Part shown: in pieces, positions 11,397-21,992 of the stretch
Position numbering within the stretch: the first letter of the stretch is position 1
Layout of the letters: the number at the start of each line of letters is the position of its first letter
Notes under the pieces: generated by a model
Seen by the model: the letters and a program-made list of their open reading frames with translations, nothing else
What the model was told of the DNA's origin: nothing
The model's database searches: none
From: Patella vulgata
Taxonomy: Eukaryota > Mollusca > Gastropoda > Patellidae
Length of the DNA stretch: 64,000 nt
Assembly: GCF_932274485.2 (NCBI RefSeq)
Contig: NC_065880.2
Location: 88,533,730-88,597,729 of the forward strand
Reading direction: 5' to 3'
Position numbers and translations under genes: made by a program

Positions 11397-11899
11397 TGTC
11401 ACATTATCAGATTATCTGATGTTAAAGACGCTTCATGCCAGCTTGACACCTGATCGTTATCGACATACCTGAAGTTCTTGGTCTATGTGATTATGTATTG
11501 ATTATGTAAACGTTAACTTGCTGGCATGTTTTATTTAAACTTTCTTTGTCTGATTAGCATGTATCGAATGTTAAACTTGATATGATACATTAGCCAGATG
11601 CCTAATAAGATCCTTTGTTTGAAAGGGTTTATAAACCCAGATTAAGAAACAAATAGACAGAGAGGTCCGGTCAGGACAGGCCACGCAGGTTTGGAGTTAA
11701 GGCCATGTAATGTAAGAGTTGGGAGTTGGCCCACTCGTGCCTAGCCGAGCTAGGACATGGCTCCCTCAATACAAGTTAGTTATGGAGTCTTTAAGTTTTG
11801 TACATAATATGTTAGAAGAAGCAGAGAATAAAAGTATTATGTTAAGATGTTAAACTAGTCTTGTCATCCGAACCTGATTAAAGAACCAATACTGTCACA
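11397..11899 (+). mobile_element. Probable solo LTR
   Basis: A 503-bp block begins TGTCACATT and ends ACTGTCACA, so it has TG...CA ends. It has a TTTATAAA box near 11628 and an AATAAA near 11828 in the right order. No internal region, second LTR or coding part is near. It sits in the (CT)n tail of a SINE-A, so a target duplication cannot be told from the tract. A fossil; LTR family not determined. Confidence 0.55.
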
Positions 11900-11910
11900 T
11901 CTCTCTCTCT

Positions 11911-11993
11911 TGTGTTGACAGGAGACATTAAACTCCATGCACTTCCATTACTAAAAGAATCAACAGCACGCGAAAATTGAACGTCAGCAAAAC
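11911..11993 (+). repeat. CT-tract-bounded cassette, copy 1
   Basis: TGTGTTGACAGGAGACATTA through CAGCACGCG to CGTCAGCAAAA. The same ~83-bp sequence occurs twice at 18367-18566, again beside CT tracts. Confidence 0.8.
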
Positions 11994-11996
11994 AAA

Positions 11997-12270
11997 TTGA
12001 TATTCCTTTTTTAGAATACTATATCACATTCAATCTCATTAAAGCAAATCCTCTGTTTCGTTTTTGTTTCTATTTCCATATTAGAAATTAAATATCATAT
12101 TAACGAGACGAAATTTAGATCTAGTTTAAGCCGTGGACATATTAATTTCAATTTTTCTGCTATAATGATTATAAACTACCAGCTTTAGTCTAGACTAGGA
12201 TCGAGTTTCATTATTGCCTACACAAGCTGTCTATAAAGATAACATCCGGGGAGCCGTAGGTTCACATGTA
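11997..12270. other. AT-rich stretch, nothing recognised
   Basis: About 270 bp with no repeat or gene signal seen. Confidence 0.35.
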
Positions 12271-12631
12271 CATGGAGCCACGGTGGCTAAGTGGGTAAGA
12301 CGCTGGCTCACTAGCCTGGAGGTCGCATTTTCGATGATCCCTGCATTAGCCGAGAAAGTTCGTCGGGACTCTCCGACGTGGTTTCCCCTCGTCAGTGGTG
12401 CAGGACAGCGGTCTAGTCGTTTGGGTGGGACGAAAAACCAAAGTCCCGTGTGTACATTGGCGTGCACGTAAAAGATCGTTTGACAGCTGGAATTCGATAT
12501 AAGAGTAGGCCATAGTGTCGCTGCCCGGGTAAAATTTCCCTCATAGCACACTGTAAAGTGTATGCCCAGTGTAGGAGCAGAGCAGTAGGGGTGTTAAACT
12601 CCATTTCATTTCATTTCATTTTTCTTACATT
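12271..12631 (+). mobile_element. SINE-B, full length
   Basis: Runs from GGAGCCACGGTGGCTAAGTG (tRNA-like head) through the body to CCATTTCATTTCATTTCATT. It is a good reference copy for the family. Confidence 0.9.
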
Positions 12632-12674
12632 TCACCGTTATATTTATTGTATAGGTATCTGTCCTTCAATGTGC

Positions 12675-12872
12675 GGGGTTGGATGGCCGAATGGTTAGCA
12701 CGTGCGCGCTGTATCATAAGGTCAGTCATTGAGTCAACTGGTGTGCTTTCGATTCCAACCTCGTGGGTTTATCCCAGGTCCTTCGGTTTCCTCCAAAATA
12801 TGAAACCATTTGCTTGTCCGGAAATGACCTGGTTTGAATCGATTGGGTGTCTCTCATGTTAGTCCCGAAATA

Positions 12873-12929
<57 letters not shown>

Positions 12930-12930
12930 T
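12675..12930 (+). mobile_element. SINE-A with internal deletions
   Basis: Good head (GGGGTTGGATGGCCGAATGG). The central part is shortened, and a long (CT)n tract at 12881-12930 follows. Confidence 0.85.
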
Positions 12931-13513
12931 TGATAATTTATTGAAAATTGTATTAGACGAGTGTAGTTGCACCAGATCGCCTGACTTATAATTTAATAGA
13001 TGCATATAATTTGTATTCTCTATTGTCAGTATATTAGCTGTGGTATGGGTTTGTTTGAAACGCAAATTGAATTTTTTATGAAATATTGTGACAATAACAA
13101 GACATGAGGTCTAAAGGCAAGGAATGGAGAAATATGATGGCTGAAACAATATTGTTATCTTTCATATTATTGATTCTAACTTCATAACCAAAACTATAGA
13201 AAGTATATGCTGGTTATTTTGATAAGTTAACTGAGCTATAGTATAAAGATCATGTTGGTCATTTACAGACACGCATTGGGTTCTTTAGACGACCATTTCA
13301 CGATGTAGTGGTTTCCTGAGTCTAGCCACGCTGGTTAGACTTTTACAAGAGTTGGAGAGAAAGAGATGTTAATTTTAAATATTGTAATGTAGAATACTGT
13401 GTAACTGTTGTGACATAAAAACGTATAGAAAAAAAACTATCATTGTTCCTGTTACTTATTTGATTTCGATATCGCCAGAAAACACAATGGTCAAGTCCTA
13501 TAAGACAGGCGAT
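12931..13513. other. Unique stretch
   Basis: No repeat family or gene recognised in about 580 bp. The translated frames there have no motif. Confidence 0.4.
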
Positions 13514-14075
13514 ACGTTTCAAGTCAGTAGCTTGAAGCGTATATATGGTATTAGTGTCAGTGGCCTGTGGCACGAAGTAACAGTATATTGTCGCATACAT
13601 AATATATTATGTCAACGCTTGGGCGATATAATATATTATGTCAACGCTTGGAACTAGGATGGAGGTGACTAGGCATGAACTTGCAACGATAGATTTAATT
13701 GGCGCTTTGATAACCAATGAATGCTTGTTTTTTTCTTTTCTGTTTTTTCTCTCTTTTCTGTGTCCTAACCCTAACCCTAACCCTAATCCGAAAGAAAAGT
13801 GCCCTTTTTTGAAATTCTGACATCACAGGTGCCCTTTTTCTGATAAGGATGCCCTCTTTTATTTACAGGGACACTTTCTATGGCTCTGATGACGCGTACA
13901 TTCCACTGAGTCTACAGGTCTAATATGCTAACACGCTTGGAGCGTCAACACAATATATTATGTCGCCCAAGCGTTGACATAATATATTATGTATGCGACA
14001 ATATACTGTTACTTCGTGCCACAAGCCACTGACACTAATACCATATATACGCTTCAAGCTACTGACTTGAAACGT
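13514..14075. repeat. Long inverted repeat, ~140-bp arms
   Basis: Left arm 13514-13650 and right arm 13935-14075 are near-perfect reverse complements (outer ACGTTTCAAGTCAGTAGCTT, inner ATGTCAACGCTTGGGCGA). The loop is ~285 bp. Each arm also holds a short internal repeat of the ATAATATATTATGTCAACGC type. This is a foldback or TIR element. Confidence 0.8.
13764..13787 (-). repeat. Telomere-like CCCTAA tract
   Basis: About four CCCTAA units lie in the loop of the inverted repeat. Molluscan telomeres are TTAGGG, so this is a short interstitial match; it may be chance or a repair scar. Confidence 0.6.
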
Positions 14076-14181
14076 GCAGGGTGCATAAGAAGAGAGACCC
14101 AACAGTAGCAGTCCAGAGTCATCCAACCCCCCATTAGACGATCAGGCCAAAAGAGAGATATGTGGCAACGGTAGTGCTACA

Positions 14182-14212
<31 letters not shown>

Positions 14213-14344
14213 CCCTCTCTCTCCTTTCAATGTTTACTGTATAGGTATCTGTCCTTCAATGTGCCTATAATTCACAAATTCACGTAGCACAGTGGTGGTG
14301 GGTAACCTACGGCCCACCTGACTCTTCCACTATATCTGAAAAGT

Positions 14345-14557
14345 CATAGTAAAAAATCCCCGGTAACAAACTTGATAAGACTGTGTGGGTATAAAAAGGA
14401 TTTATCAAGGACGCGTTTCGGGCGTTGATAAACGGCGAACGCCGGAAACGCGTCTTGGATAAATCCTTTTTTATCAACGCCCGAAACGCGTCCTGGATAA
14501 ATCCTTTTTATACCCACACAGTCTTATCAAGTTTGTTACCGGGGATTTTTTACTATG
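14345..14557. mobile_element. Near-perfect foldback element
   Basis: Arms 14345-14432 and 14470-14557 (88 bp each) are reverse complements with about one mismatch. The outer part reads CATAGTAAAAAATCCCCGGT. The 37-bp spacer holds a further partial copy of the arm core (GGAAACGCGTCTTGGATAAA). The perfection implies a young or gene-converted hairpin. Confidence 0.85.
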
Positions 14558-14997
14558 ATTTATCTACAAGGATTGGTTCCTGTTTTTCCTCGGATGCATC
14601 ACTGAGATCCAAACTTGCCTGCACTGTTATAGGGACCCTTTCGCCCCTCTTTTCCTATAGTGTGAGGTTTTACCGTCTTCTTCTTGGGATTTTTTCTGAA
14701 AATTCATGAGTAATTTTATCTCTTAAATGAAATAAAAAATCTGTAGGCGTATTCTCTATAGGTTCAATAATCATTTTAGGTCTATTTATAGCTTGCAGCG
14801 CCACTCAATTTTACTTAATTGACATCACTTTTTCACATGCACATGTACTTCAAATCAGAATATTCCACCGCTGGGAAAATTTGAACTACAAAAAAAAACA
14901 TAGCCTTCTAAAGATTAAGCTGAATGTTTAAATAGCATGAAAAATGTCATTTTTTAAAACAGTTTTCACATAAAGTTCAGATACTTTTTAAAAGTTT
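14558..14997. other. Unique stretch
   Basis: Nothing recognised. The 94-aa frame at 14425-14709 begins inside the foldback element and has no family motif. Confidence 0.4.
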
Positions 14998-15098
14998 CCG
15001 ACGTGCTTTCCCCTTTGTCGGTGGTGTATATAGGACGGAGAGTCGGCAAGGACAACTGCCTCATAGCACACTGCCTTGGGTATGCACATCTTCATTGG
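14998..15098 (+). mobile_element. SINE-B fragment, internally deleted
   Basis: CGACGTGCTTTCCCCTTTGT and GGACGGAGAG lead directly to CTCATAGCACACTGCC and TCTTCATTG. Confidence 0.6.
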
Positions 15099-15384
15099 GA
15101 CAATGACGTTTTTATTTTACAGCTATGCGATATTTTCATGTTAATGATAAGTGGTATCCGGTGTTCTAGAAAGAGTAAGCATACACATGTTAATTATATT
15201 ATGTTATTTTCCAGAGAAGTGTGCTGGCATGTAAGCACTCCATTGTAAGGCCCGTTTTCTATGTACACTCTATTGCGGCGTTTTCGCGCCCGTTTTCGCC
15301 GGCGAAACAGTCGGTCAAATACAAATGCAATGAGGCGTGTCCATGTAACCGACGAAAAAGCTGTGGAAACGCGTAAATGGAAAA

Positions 15385-15612
15385 GCCATTGAGTCAACTG
15401 GCGTGGTTTCGATTCCCCGGTTTTACCTGACAAGGAGTAGGGTCACCTGTCTAACCTCGTGGGTTTTCTCCGGGTCCTCCGGTTTTCTCCTACTGCTAAA
15501 GACCCCTACGCGCAAGCGAATTACTGAAATAAAATTGAACCATATGTTAGCCCGGAAATGACCAAAATGACCAAGTTTGGACGTTAAACCACAATATTTG
15601 CCCTCTCTTTAA
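15385..15612 (+). mobile_element. SINE-A lacking the A-box half of its head
   Basis: Begins at CATTGAGTCAACTGGCGTGG, contains the B box and full body, and ends GTTAAACCACAATATTTGCCC with only a short CT tail. Confidence 0.8.
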
Positions 15613-15692
15613 ATCTGGAGTAAAGGTGAAGGACGCTGTTCATCCTAAAAACCATGTTTTTACCGCACAAACACGTCTGAAGACCTACTTAA

Positions 15693-16067
15693 AGCTACAA
15701 TTTCATATTTTTCAGTTATATTTTTAAAATGTATTAAAATAAAGCCTTAAAATCGATGCTATGTATAAACAGTGCTACCTTGATAAAGAATAATCCTATT
15801 AATCCTATAAATTCACTATTGCCAGTTGCGAAATTGGCAAAAATTACATTTTCAACTTCAAATTCAAACGTTTGAAGTTAGCTATTCTATGGTAGGGAAT
15901 AGAAAAACAAGCGAGGTAATTAGGAGGTAATTGTGTTTCCGGCGTGAAACATTTTTGAGTGTGAGAATGATAACTATGATCGTATAATAGTGAGTTGATA
16001 TCCTATTGAGCAAAAGACATAGAAATAATTATGTTTTGACTTTCTTAGAAAATATGAAATTGTAGCT
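15693..16067 (+). mobile_element. TTAA-2 MITE with TTAA on both sides
   Basis: 375 bp, TTAA at 15689-15692 and 16068-16071. The ends AGCTACAATTTCATATTTT and AAAATATGAAATTGTAGCT are inverse. It is non-coding. The second copy (26578) is in the opposite orientation and also has TTAA on both sides. Confidence 0.9.
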
Positions 16068-16173
16068 TTAACTGGATAGCTTACATGTTATGTGTAGGAT
16101 AAAGCATGAGACTGAGGTTAAGCTGGGGAAAGAAATACTGAAGCAATTAACCCGAGAAAGAGAAACACCGAGT

Positions 16174-16306
16174 GTTTTTTTCTGAAGTCTTTCTTCCCCG
16201 GCATAACCGAAGTCGAGGACTTTATCTTGTTTTTTTCTGAAGTCTTTCTTCCCCGGCATAACCGAAGTCGAGGACTTTATCTTGTTTTTTTCTGAAGTCT
16301 TTCTTG
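16174..16306. repeat. 55-bp tandem repeat, 2.4 units
   Basis: TCTGAAGTCTTTCTTCCCCG starts at 16181 and 16236, with a third partial unit at 16291. The first two units look identical, so the duplication is recent. It lies ~110 bp outside the TTAA-2 element. Confidence 0.9.
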
Positions 16307-16505
16307 CTCATGTTTACATATACGTAAAATGAGAATATTCCAGACATTCCAGTAAGAAAAAACTTATTTCATGTTTTCTTATGAAAAACCAACCCTATTC
16401 TGGAAGAATCCATTACAGGTTTAAAGGAAAACTTTCATATCAATAGCACCAAATTCCCCCGTGCATTTTCAAAGGTCAAAGAGATTTACAGTTATCTATT
16501 ATCTT

Positions 16506-16852
16506 CTATATATATATTTGTGACTGTCGTTTGTCTGTCTGTCTGTCTGTCTGTTCGGGGTTGGCGGCTACACTAGGTCTGCCCCGAGTCTGAAATTTGG
16601 GGTATAAGGGTAGCTCGAACCGGGGAGTAACATAGGCCAGGTGGCGTTAGTCTACCACTTCCGGTTTCGGAGTTATGACCCCCGAGCGAAGCCGGCCTGT
16701 TGGGGTTGGCGGCTACACTAGGTCTGCCCCGAGTCTGACATTTGGGATATAGGGGAAGCTCGGACCGGGGAGTAACATGGCCAGGTGGCGTTAGTCTACC
16801 ACTTACGGTTTCGGAGGTATGACACCCGAGCGAAGCCGGGTATCCTGCTAGT
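16506..16852 (+). mobile_element. HINE/pearl-type Helitron-derived element, 2 monomers
   Basis: TATATATTTGTGACTGTCG, then (GTCT)n, then two 146-bp monomers (16554, 16700) with GGTTGGCGGCTACACTAGG and ATGACCCCCGAGCG. It ends in the hairpin-forming CCCGAGCGAAGCCGGGTATC and CTAGT. This plan matches non-autonomous Helentron elements (pearl, HINE). No Rep/helicase gene is here. Confidence 0.85.
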
Positions 16853-17217
16853 AAGTTTATATTTTCTAGTAAAAAAAATTTGATTACTAACTTACCTAAT
16901 CAACAACAGCCAACAACCCGGGGTACATTCCCAGTATTTAAAGTGATGCTGTCCTCGGAGAGATGACGGTAACAAAAATTAATTTTTCAGGTGAATTTAT
17001 TGTGATTTTTAAAAATAAAATTTCCCCATTTGTCATCAGAAATGGTTTTATAAACAGTATTTTATTTCATATGAAATTGGGTTATGGGGGGATGTTTGTA
17101 TATGAAACAACAAATGAAAGTAAACATTTATTCACATAATCCTTATAAGATATATAGAAATAGAAGTAGTATATCCATCTATATAAGTGTGTTAATTTTA
17201 TTCACATATACTGTAAT
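16853..17217. other. AT-rich stretch
   Basis: No recognised gene or repeat. Confidence 0.4.
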
Positions 17218-17960
17218 CACAGCTAAATCTGACTATTGCAGGTCTTTGTTTTGGCCTCCGATGTTCTATGAATTATTAATTAGACATTTTATTCACATGG
17301 CAAGCCCATAATCAACTCTCTAGAACATCAGATGGTCGCGATATTCAATGGATTGAACCAGGATTGTAATACAATATCATTCGAGGTCTTAGATTTAGTA
17401 TTATATTCTGAATTCATGATATTTTTGTACATGTAAGATTTAATCTGTATGTGTGGGGATTAATGACATAGTATTATGTAAGATGTAATGGGTTATTCAA
17501 ACAATGTATAGCCGGCTTGTCTTAGACAAGTATATTATGATATAAGGTTTAGGTAACACGCATTAACACATATTGTCTAGAGATAAGATGTGAGAATCTT
17601 AATAATTAGTTCTCATTGTTCTGATTACTAATGGTATTAACTATGGCGTGCCCTAGCCGATATAAAAAGTCTAGCTTAAAAGCAGGCAGGGAGAAGTACA
17701 GAAGAGGCGCACAGAGAGACCTAGAAGGAACTCGGCTCGGACCTGGGGCAAGGCGGTCTGCCCTTGGACCCCGGGAGAAGGAGGTCTTGAAAGACCTGAG
17801 GGAACAGACTACATAGATGTCACGAGATCTCACCACAATGACGTTGTACATGTAAATATGTTATCCAGTGTTAAAATATCTTTTTAATAAAATAAAAGTT
17901 ATGTATTCTATCACACGATCGTCATTTACTAATTTAATTTAAAATGTATAATGGATTATC
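17218..17960 (-). mobile_element. TTAA-1 MITE split by an LTR
   Basis: 17218-17364 carries the reversed family sequence (AGCTAAATCTGACTATTGCA, AATTATTAATTAGACATTT, ATAATCAACTCTC). It resumes about 17920-17960 (AATTTAAAATGTATAATGG). The block between is the putative LTR. Confidence 0.6.
17365..17915 (+). mobile_element. Probable solo LTR
   Basis: About 550 bp with TG start (TGTAATACA), TATAAAAA near 17661, an AATAAAATAAA signal near 17887 and a CA end (TATCACA). It interrupts a TTAA-1 MITE, which supports an insertion. No internal region or partner LTR is visible. The short frames at 17606-17851 are taken as LTR sequence. Fossil; family not determined. Confidence 0.5.
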
Positions 17961-18235
17961 GTAACAATGGTACTTGGTAATCGGGCCTATATTGTGAATA
18001 CTTCAAAATTTGAAACCGCCCGCTTAAATAATGATAAGAGTTATGCCCCTTTAGTTTCGGTTAAAATGTCCGACTGGAAAAAAAACATTTGAAATCCCAA
18101 CACTCCTTCAAAGCCTCATAACATGTAATTTGAAAATTTCCTTATACTCCTTATCCAGTTTTTTTTATCTAAATGTTACATAATGCATGTTTAATTACCA
18201 ACTGATCGAACTATTGGTCCGATTTAATACACCAA

Positions 18236-18320
18236 TAAATACTACTACGTGCAAGCGAATTATTGAAATAAAATGGAACCGTATGTTAGTCCCGTAATGA
18301 CCTAGTTTGTGTCGAGTGAG

Positions 18321-18358
<38 letters not shown>
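18236..18358 (+). mobile_element. SINE-A 3' part
   Basis: ACGTGCAAGCGAATTATTGA to GTGTCGAGTGAGTC, followed by a (CT)n tract. Head and centre are missing. Confidence 0.8.
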
Positions 18359-18359
<1 letters not shown>

Positions 18360-18366
18360 TCGCCCC

Positions 18367-18566
18367 TGTGTTGACAGGAGACATTAAACTCCATGCACTT
18401 CAGTTACCAAACGAATCAACAGCACGCGAATATTGAACGTCAGCAAAATCTCTCTCTCTCTCTCTCCCTCTCTCTCCCATGTGTTGACAGGAGACATTAA
18501 ACTCCATGCACTTCATTCACCAAACGAATCAACAGCACGCGAATATTGAACGTCAGCAAAATCTCT
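18367..18566 (+). repeat. CT-tract-bounded cassette, copies 2 and 3
   Basis: Two near-identical ~83-bp copies (18367 and 18481, spacing 114 bp) of TGTTGACAGGAGACATTA...CGTCAGCAAAA, each followed by (CT)n. They match 11911-11993. Confidence 0.85.
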
Positions 18567-18574
18567 CTCTCTAA

Positions 18575-18606
<32 letters not shown>

Positions 18607-18827
18607 TATTACATCACTACACGTCATTAAGAATATTTCTATAGTGGTCTGTAGATAAAATCTATATATATACTGTAAATATCACGAACTCGCAAGCAAA
18701 CAGACTTTCTCGTTTAAGTATAGATATATTTTTATGATTATATCTTTACATAATATTATATTAGACAATAGAATAGAGTTGATTTATTTTGTTAATGTGA
18801 TTTAAAGTTGTCATTCCTTTCCAATTG

Positions 18828-19062
18828 AGGGGGTGAATGGCGGAGTGCTTAGCCTTGTATTACAAGGTCTGTCATTGAGTGAACTTGCGTGGTTTCGATT
18901 CCAAAGTTGTACGTGACAAGGAGTAGGGTCGCCTGCCCAACCTCGTGGGTTTTCTCCGGGTCCTCCGGTATCCTTCCACAGCGAATCGAAACTACGCCAG
19001 ATGACTCAATGACAGACCTTATGATACAACGCGCAGCTAACCATTCGCACCCCCCCCCCCTC
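18828..19062. mobile_element. Two SINE-A heads facing each other
   Basis: A plus-strand head and centre (18828-18980, to TCCGGGTCCTCCGGTATCC) passes directly into a minus-strand head (18981-19062, GAATCGAAACTACGCCAG to CTAACCATTCGCACCCC). Together they form a foldback with the tails deleted. Confidence 0.75.
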
Positions 19063-19234
19063 ACACACCACCCTCTTTTGAATCTGCCTTTAGGGCACAC
19101 AACATTAAACAACAACGTTACGTCATAGCACAGTTACATGAATAGGATATCTTATAAAATAAAATACCTGATAATAACATATTACATGAATCGATGAAGT
19201 AAATAAGTAAGTAATTTTTATTGCTGAAAGTTAC

Positions 19235-19665
19235 ATAACTTATAGCAAATACAATAAATAAATAAATATGTATTGAAAAGGTGTTAATGATACAAATTGT
19301 ACAAAACAAGTTAGAAAGGTATATATAGCTTCTAGAATAGATGATAAATTTATATATTTTGCTAATAATGAGTTTAAAATAACTGGTGATTTGGAAGACG
19401 TAATATCTATAAATATTTGAAATGAAGGGTGATTTCTATAATAAAAAGGAATGAGCTGTTCTCTTAAAGCTTTATATAATGGACAACCAAGTAAAAAATG
19501 ATATTCATCTTCAACATGATTTAAATTGCCTAAATTACAAATTCTATCATTTCTGGTATTTTTTTCGTATCTTCCCGTTTCGCTTAGCAAGTTATGTGAT
19601 ACACATCTAAATTTGGATAAAAATACGATGAAAATAAAGTTTGTTTGTGCGTTCGATATAGGAAC
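19235..19665 (-). mobile_element. LINE ORF2 C-terminal fragment
   Basis: Minus strand reads LSETGRYEKNTRNDRIC, NHVEDEYHFLLGCPLYKALR and RNHPSFQIF, the Cys-rich tail common at the end of L1/CR1-like ORF2 proteins (ETGRY...R.C..C...EDE.HFL..C). Preceding RCVSHNL fits the usual HKL motif. Only the last ~120 codons remain; the 3' end near 19250 is AT-rich. Confidence 0.75.
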
Positions 19666-19834
19666 TCATAAATTTTAAAATAACTTCACAATAAGCATTT
19701 GTCTACAAGGAATCTCATGGTGCTATGCCATTGATGAAGTCAGCTCAGTTGCGATCTCGATCAGCCAGTATATAAGTTGTTCTAGACGGTGTCGAACGTA
19801 CTGGAATTAATGTATTTCTTAGATTTCTAAGCAA

Positions 19835-20013
19835 AATGAAATGGGGTTTAACGCCCTACTGTTCTGCTCCGAACTGGGCTAATGAAGACGGGCATACGCC
19901 ATACAGTGTGCTATGAGGGAAATTTTGCCCGAACACAGCTCTAAGGCCTACTCTTATATCGAATTCCAACTGGAAAGGATTGTTTTACGTACTCCACTGC
20001 GTACACCAGACCT
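19835..20013 (-). mobile_element. SINE-B, tail half
   Basis: AAATGAAATGGGGTTTAACG to CACCAGACCTTGGTA. The head side is lost. Confidence 0.85.
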
Positions 20014-20048
20014 TGGTATATTTCAAAGTCTACCACGTTTATATTTAA

Positions 20049-20508
20049 AGGACCTAAGTCCGTAACTCAAAATCCTCCAAAATCTTCGACATCGAAAACA
20101 CGAATTATTGGTCAATTTAAATCAACATTGATGATGTAAACTTACCGGGAAAAGATGAGTTTCTGATATCCGATATTTAAGATAAAATAATTTTTTTAAC
20201 ATTGGTACACGAATCGTGTACCATAATGCGCTTCAGACCCAGTTGTATTGAGAGACTCGAGGGACGAGGCTAGACACATTGCACCAAATCAAATGGAGTT
20301 ATGTAGACTAGAATAACTAGACGCTAGAAATTTGCACTCGATTGAGATTGCTGACTTATTTCGCCGAACATAACTGATTTGAAATTGGAGTAAAAACGGA
20401 AACCATTAAATGTAAATCAGTTTAAAATACATTCATATTACAGTATTATATGCGTTGCGACCCACTTTTGTGAATTTCTAGGTTCCAAATGTTAGCGATT
20501 TAGCCCCT
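20049..20508 (+). mobile_element. TTAA-3 MITE with TTAA on both sides
   Basis: 460 bp between TTAA at 20045-20048 and 20509-20512. Ends are TTAAAGGACCTAAG and GATTTAGCCCCTTTAA. TTAAAGG ends resemble the T2/Kolobok group. The inside includes a palindromic TACACGAATCGTGTA at about 20207. Non-coding. Confidence 0.8.
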
Positions 20509-20512
20509 TTAA

Positions 20513-20767
20513 TGATTGATTGATATTTACTACCAGTAACGTGCGTATATAACTGATTATTGATATCTTTGCGTGATCGAAATCAGCTGTTCATGACCTC
20601 AACTTAACGACCCTCGCGTGAAACCACGGGGTTGTCCTTGACAGAGTTGAACTTGTTAGATTTAATATACATGTAGTTCTTACGTTTAGACAGGGATTGA
20701 TATTTTTCTCCAATACCGTCTTTACATAATTGGTAAACTTCACGATATAGCCATTTCTATCTTCTGG
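20513..20767. other. Unique stretch
   Basis: No feature recognised; the 62-aa frame on the minus strand lacks motifs. Confidence 0.35.
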
Positions 20768-20956
20768 CCCCGAATTCACAAAGCATTCTCAGATTTAAGA
20801 ATTTACTCAACTTTCAATCACTGTTTATGAAAAATATCTTCGATCAGGAAACACAAAACTTTACACATAGTTCCTTATTCGTGTATTTGATACATTATAA
20901 CAATACAAGTTTTATAAAGGGCTATATTTTAGTTAAAATAAGGCAAAAAATTTTAA
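20768..20956 (+). mobile_element. MITE-E, left two-thirds
   Basis: GGCCCCGAATTCACAAAGC to AGGCAAAAAATTTTAAAG. The full copy at 57705-57945 shows the missing inverse right end. It is joined directly to a SINE-A 3' part. Confidence 0.8.
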
Positions 20957-21063
20957 AGACGCCAATGCGCAAGCGAATTATTGAAATAAAATTGAACCAT
21001 GTGTTAGTCCCGAAATGACCTAGTTTGTGTCGAGTGGACGTTAAACCCCATCTCGCTCCCTCT

Positions 21064-21116
<53 letters not shown>

Positions 21117-21120
21117 CCCC
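20957..21120 (+). mobile_element. SINE-A 3' part with long CT tract
   Basis: CAATGCGCAAGCGAATTATT to GTTAAACCCCATCTC, then about 50 bp of CT. Confidence 0.85.
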
Positions 21121-21132
21121 CCTCCACGGATC

Positions 21133-21992
21133 CGCGCCTGTTTTACGTTTTTATATAATAAAGGATATTGATTTGTACTTTCTGGGGTTTTATATAATAA
21201 AGGATATTGTGTTTGTACTTTCTGGCATTTTATATAATAAAGGATGTGCGCATTATATGTATTAAATTTACAACTCGGTACCTTAATCTCGACATGAATG
21301 GTTGTGGGATATGTAAATGTTCTACTTGTAGCAATATCGGTGGATACGGTGGCTAAATGGGTAAGACGCCGGCTCACTAGCCTGGAGGTCGGGTGTTCGT
21401 TCGATGTCAGTGATGCAGGACGGAGGGCCCGACAATGACAGCTGTCTAGTCGTTCGGATGGAACGAAAACCCGAGGTCCCGTGTACGAATTGTCGTCCAC
21501 GTAAAACAATCCTTTGCGCTATGTGCGGGCAAAATATCCTTCATAGAACACAGTATGGCGTATGCCCGTCTTCGTTAGCTCAGTCGGAGCAGAACAGTGA
21601 GACGTTTTTGTAGCTGTATCGGTTTCAAACAGACGACGTGTGTTGTGAAATATTCGATTTTTCTTAGTTTTAGTTTAAACAGACGATATGTCTTGTAAAT
21701 TATTAACTTTAATTACACCAGGAACAAGACAGTCTTTTAACAAGTTATAACGTTTTAAAATATGTTGTATTAGTCTGGTGGCTGAAGGCGGGGAATCGCC
21801 ACCTGAGCTGTAAAGTTACGAACCCAAGGTTTTCTAGACCAGTTTTTGTTTGGGGGGGGGGGGGGGTGCGTAGATTCCGAATCTGGGTGGTGATCAGTCG
21901 TTGGGTGGGAGTGGTGGGGGCCGTTTTCGATATATCGGGGGAGCCCAATATCTACAATTGGGGGGAAATGTGATTATGTTGACATAAAAGAT
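21133..21992 (+). repeat. Segmental duplication, copy 1
   Basis: Contains TTATATAATAAAGGATATTG three times, CAAACAGACGACGTGTGTTG, GTCTGGTGGCTGAAGGCGGG and AATGTGATTATGTTGACAT. All recur in order at 22433-22885. Copy 1 carries a SINE-B (21342-21609) and is closed by a SINE-A. Confidence 0.85.
21342..21609 (+). mobile_element. SINE-B with target duplication
   Basis: Flanked by GTAGCAATATCGGT (21328-21341) and GTAGCTGTATCGGT (21610-21623). The paralogous empty site lies in copy 2 (GTAGCAGTATCAGTTTC). Internally shortened after the B box. Confidence 0.9.

Noticed and set aside
13343-14126. Matching frames at 13460 and 13920 as a duplicated gene
   Set aside because: They are the two arms of one inverted repeat, not coding sequence.
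17606-17851. Arg/Gly-rich frames as a host exon
   Set aside because: They lie between a TATA box and a polyA signal inside a TG...CA block that interrupts a MITE; an LTR explains them better.
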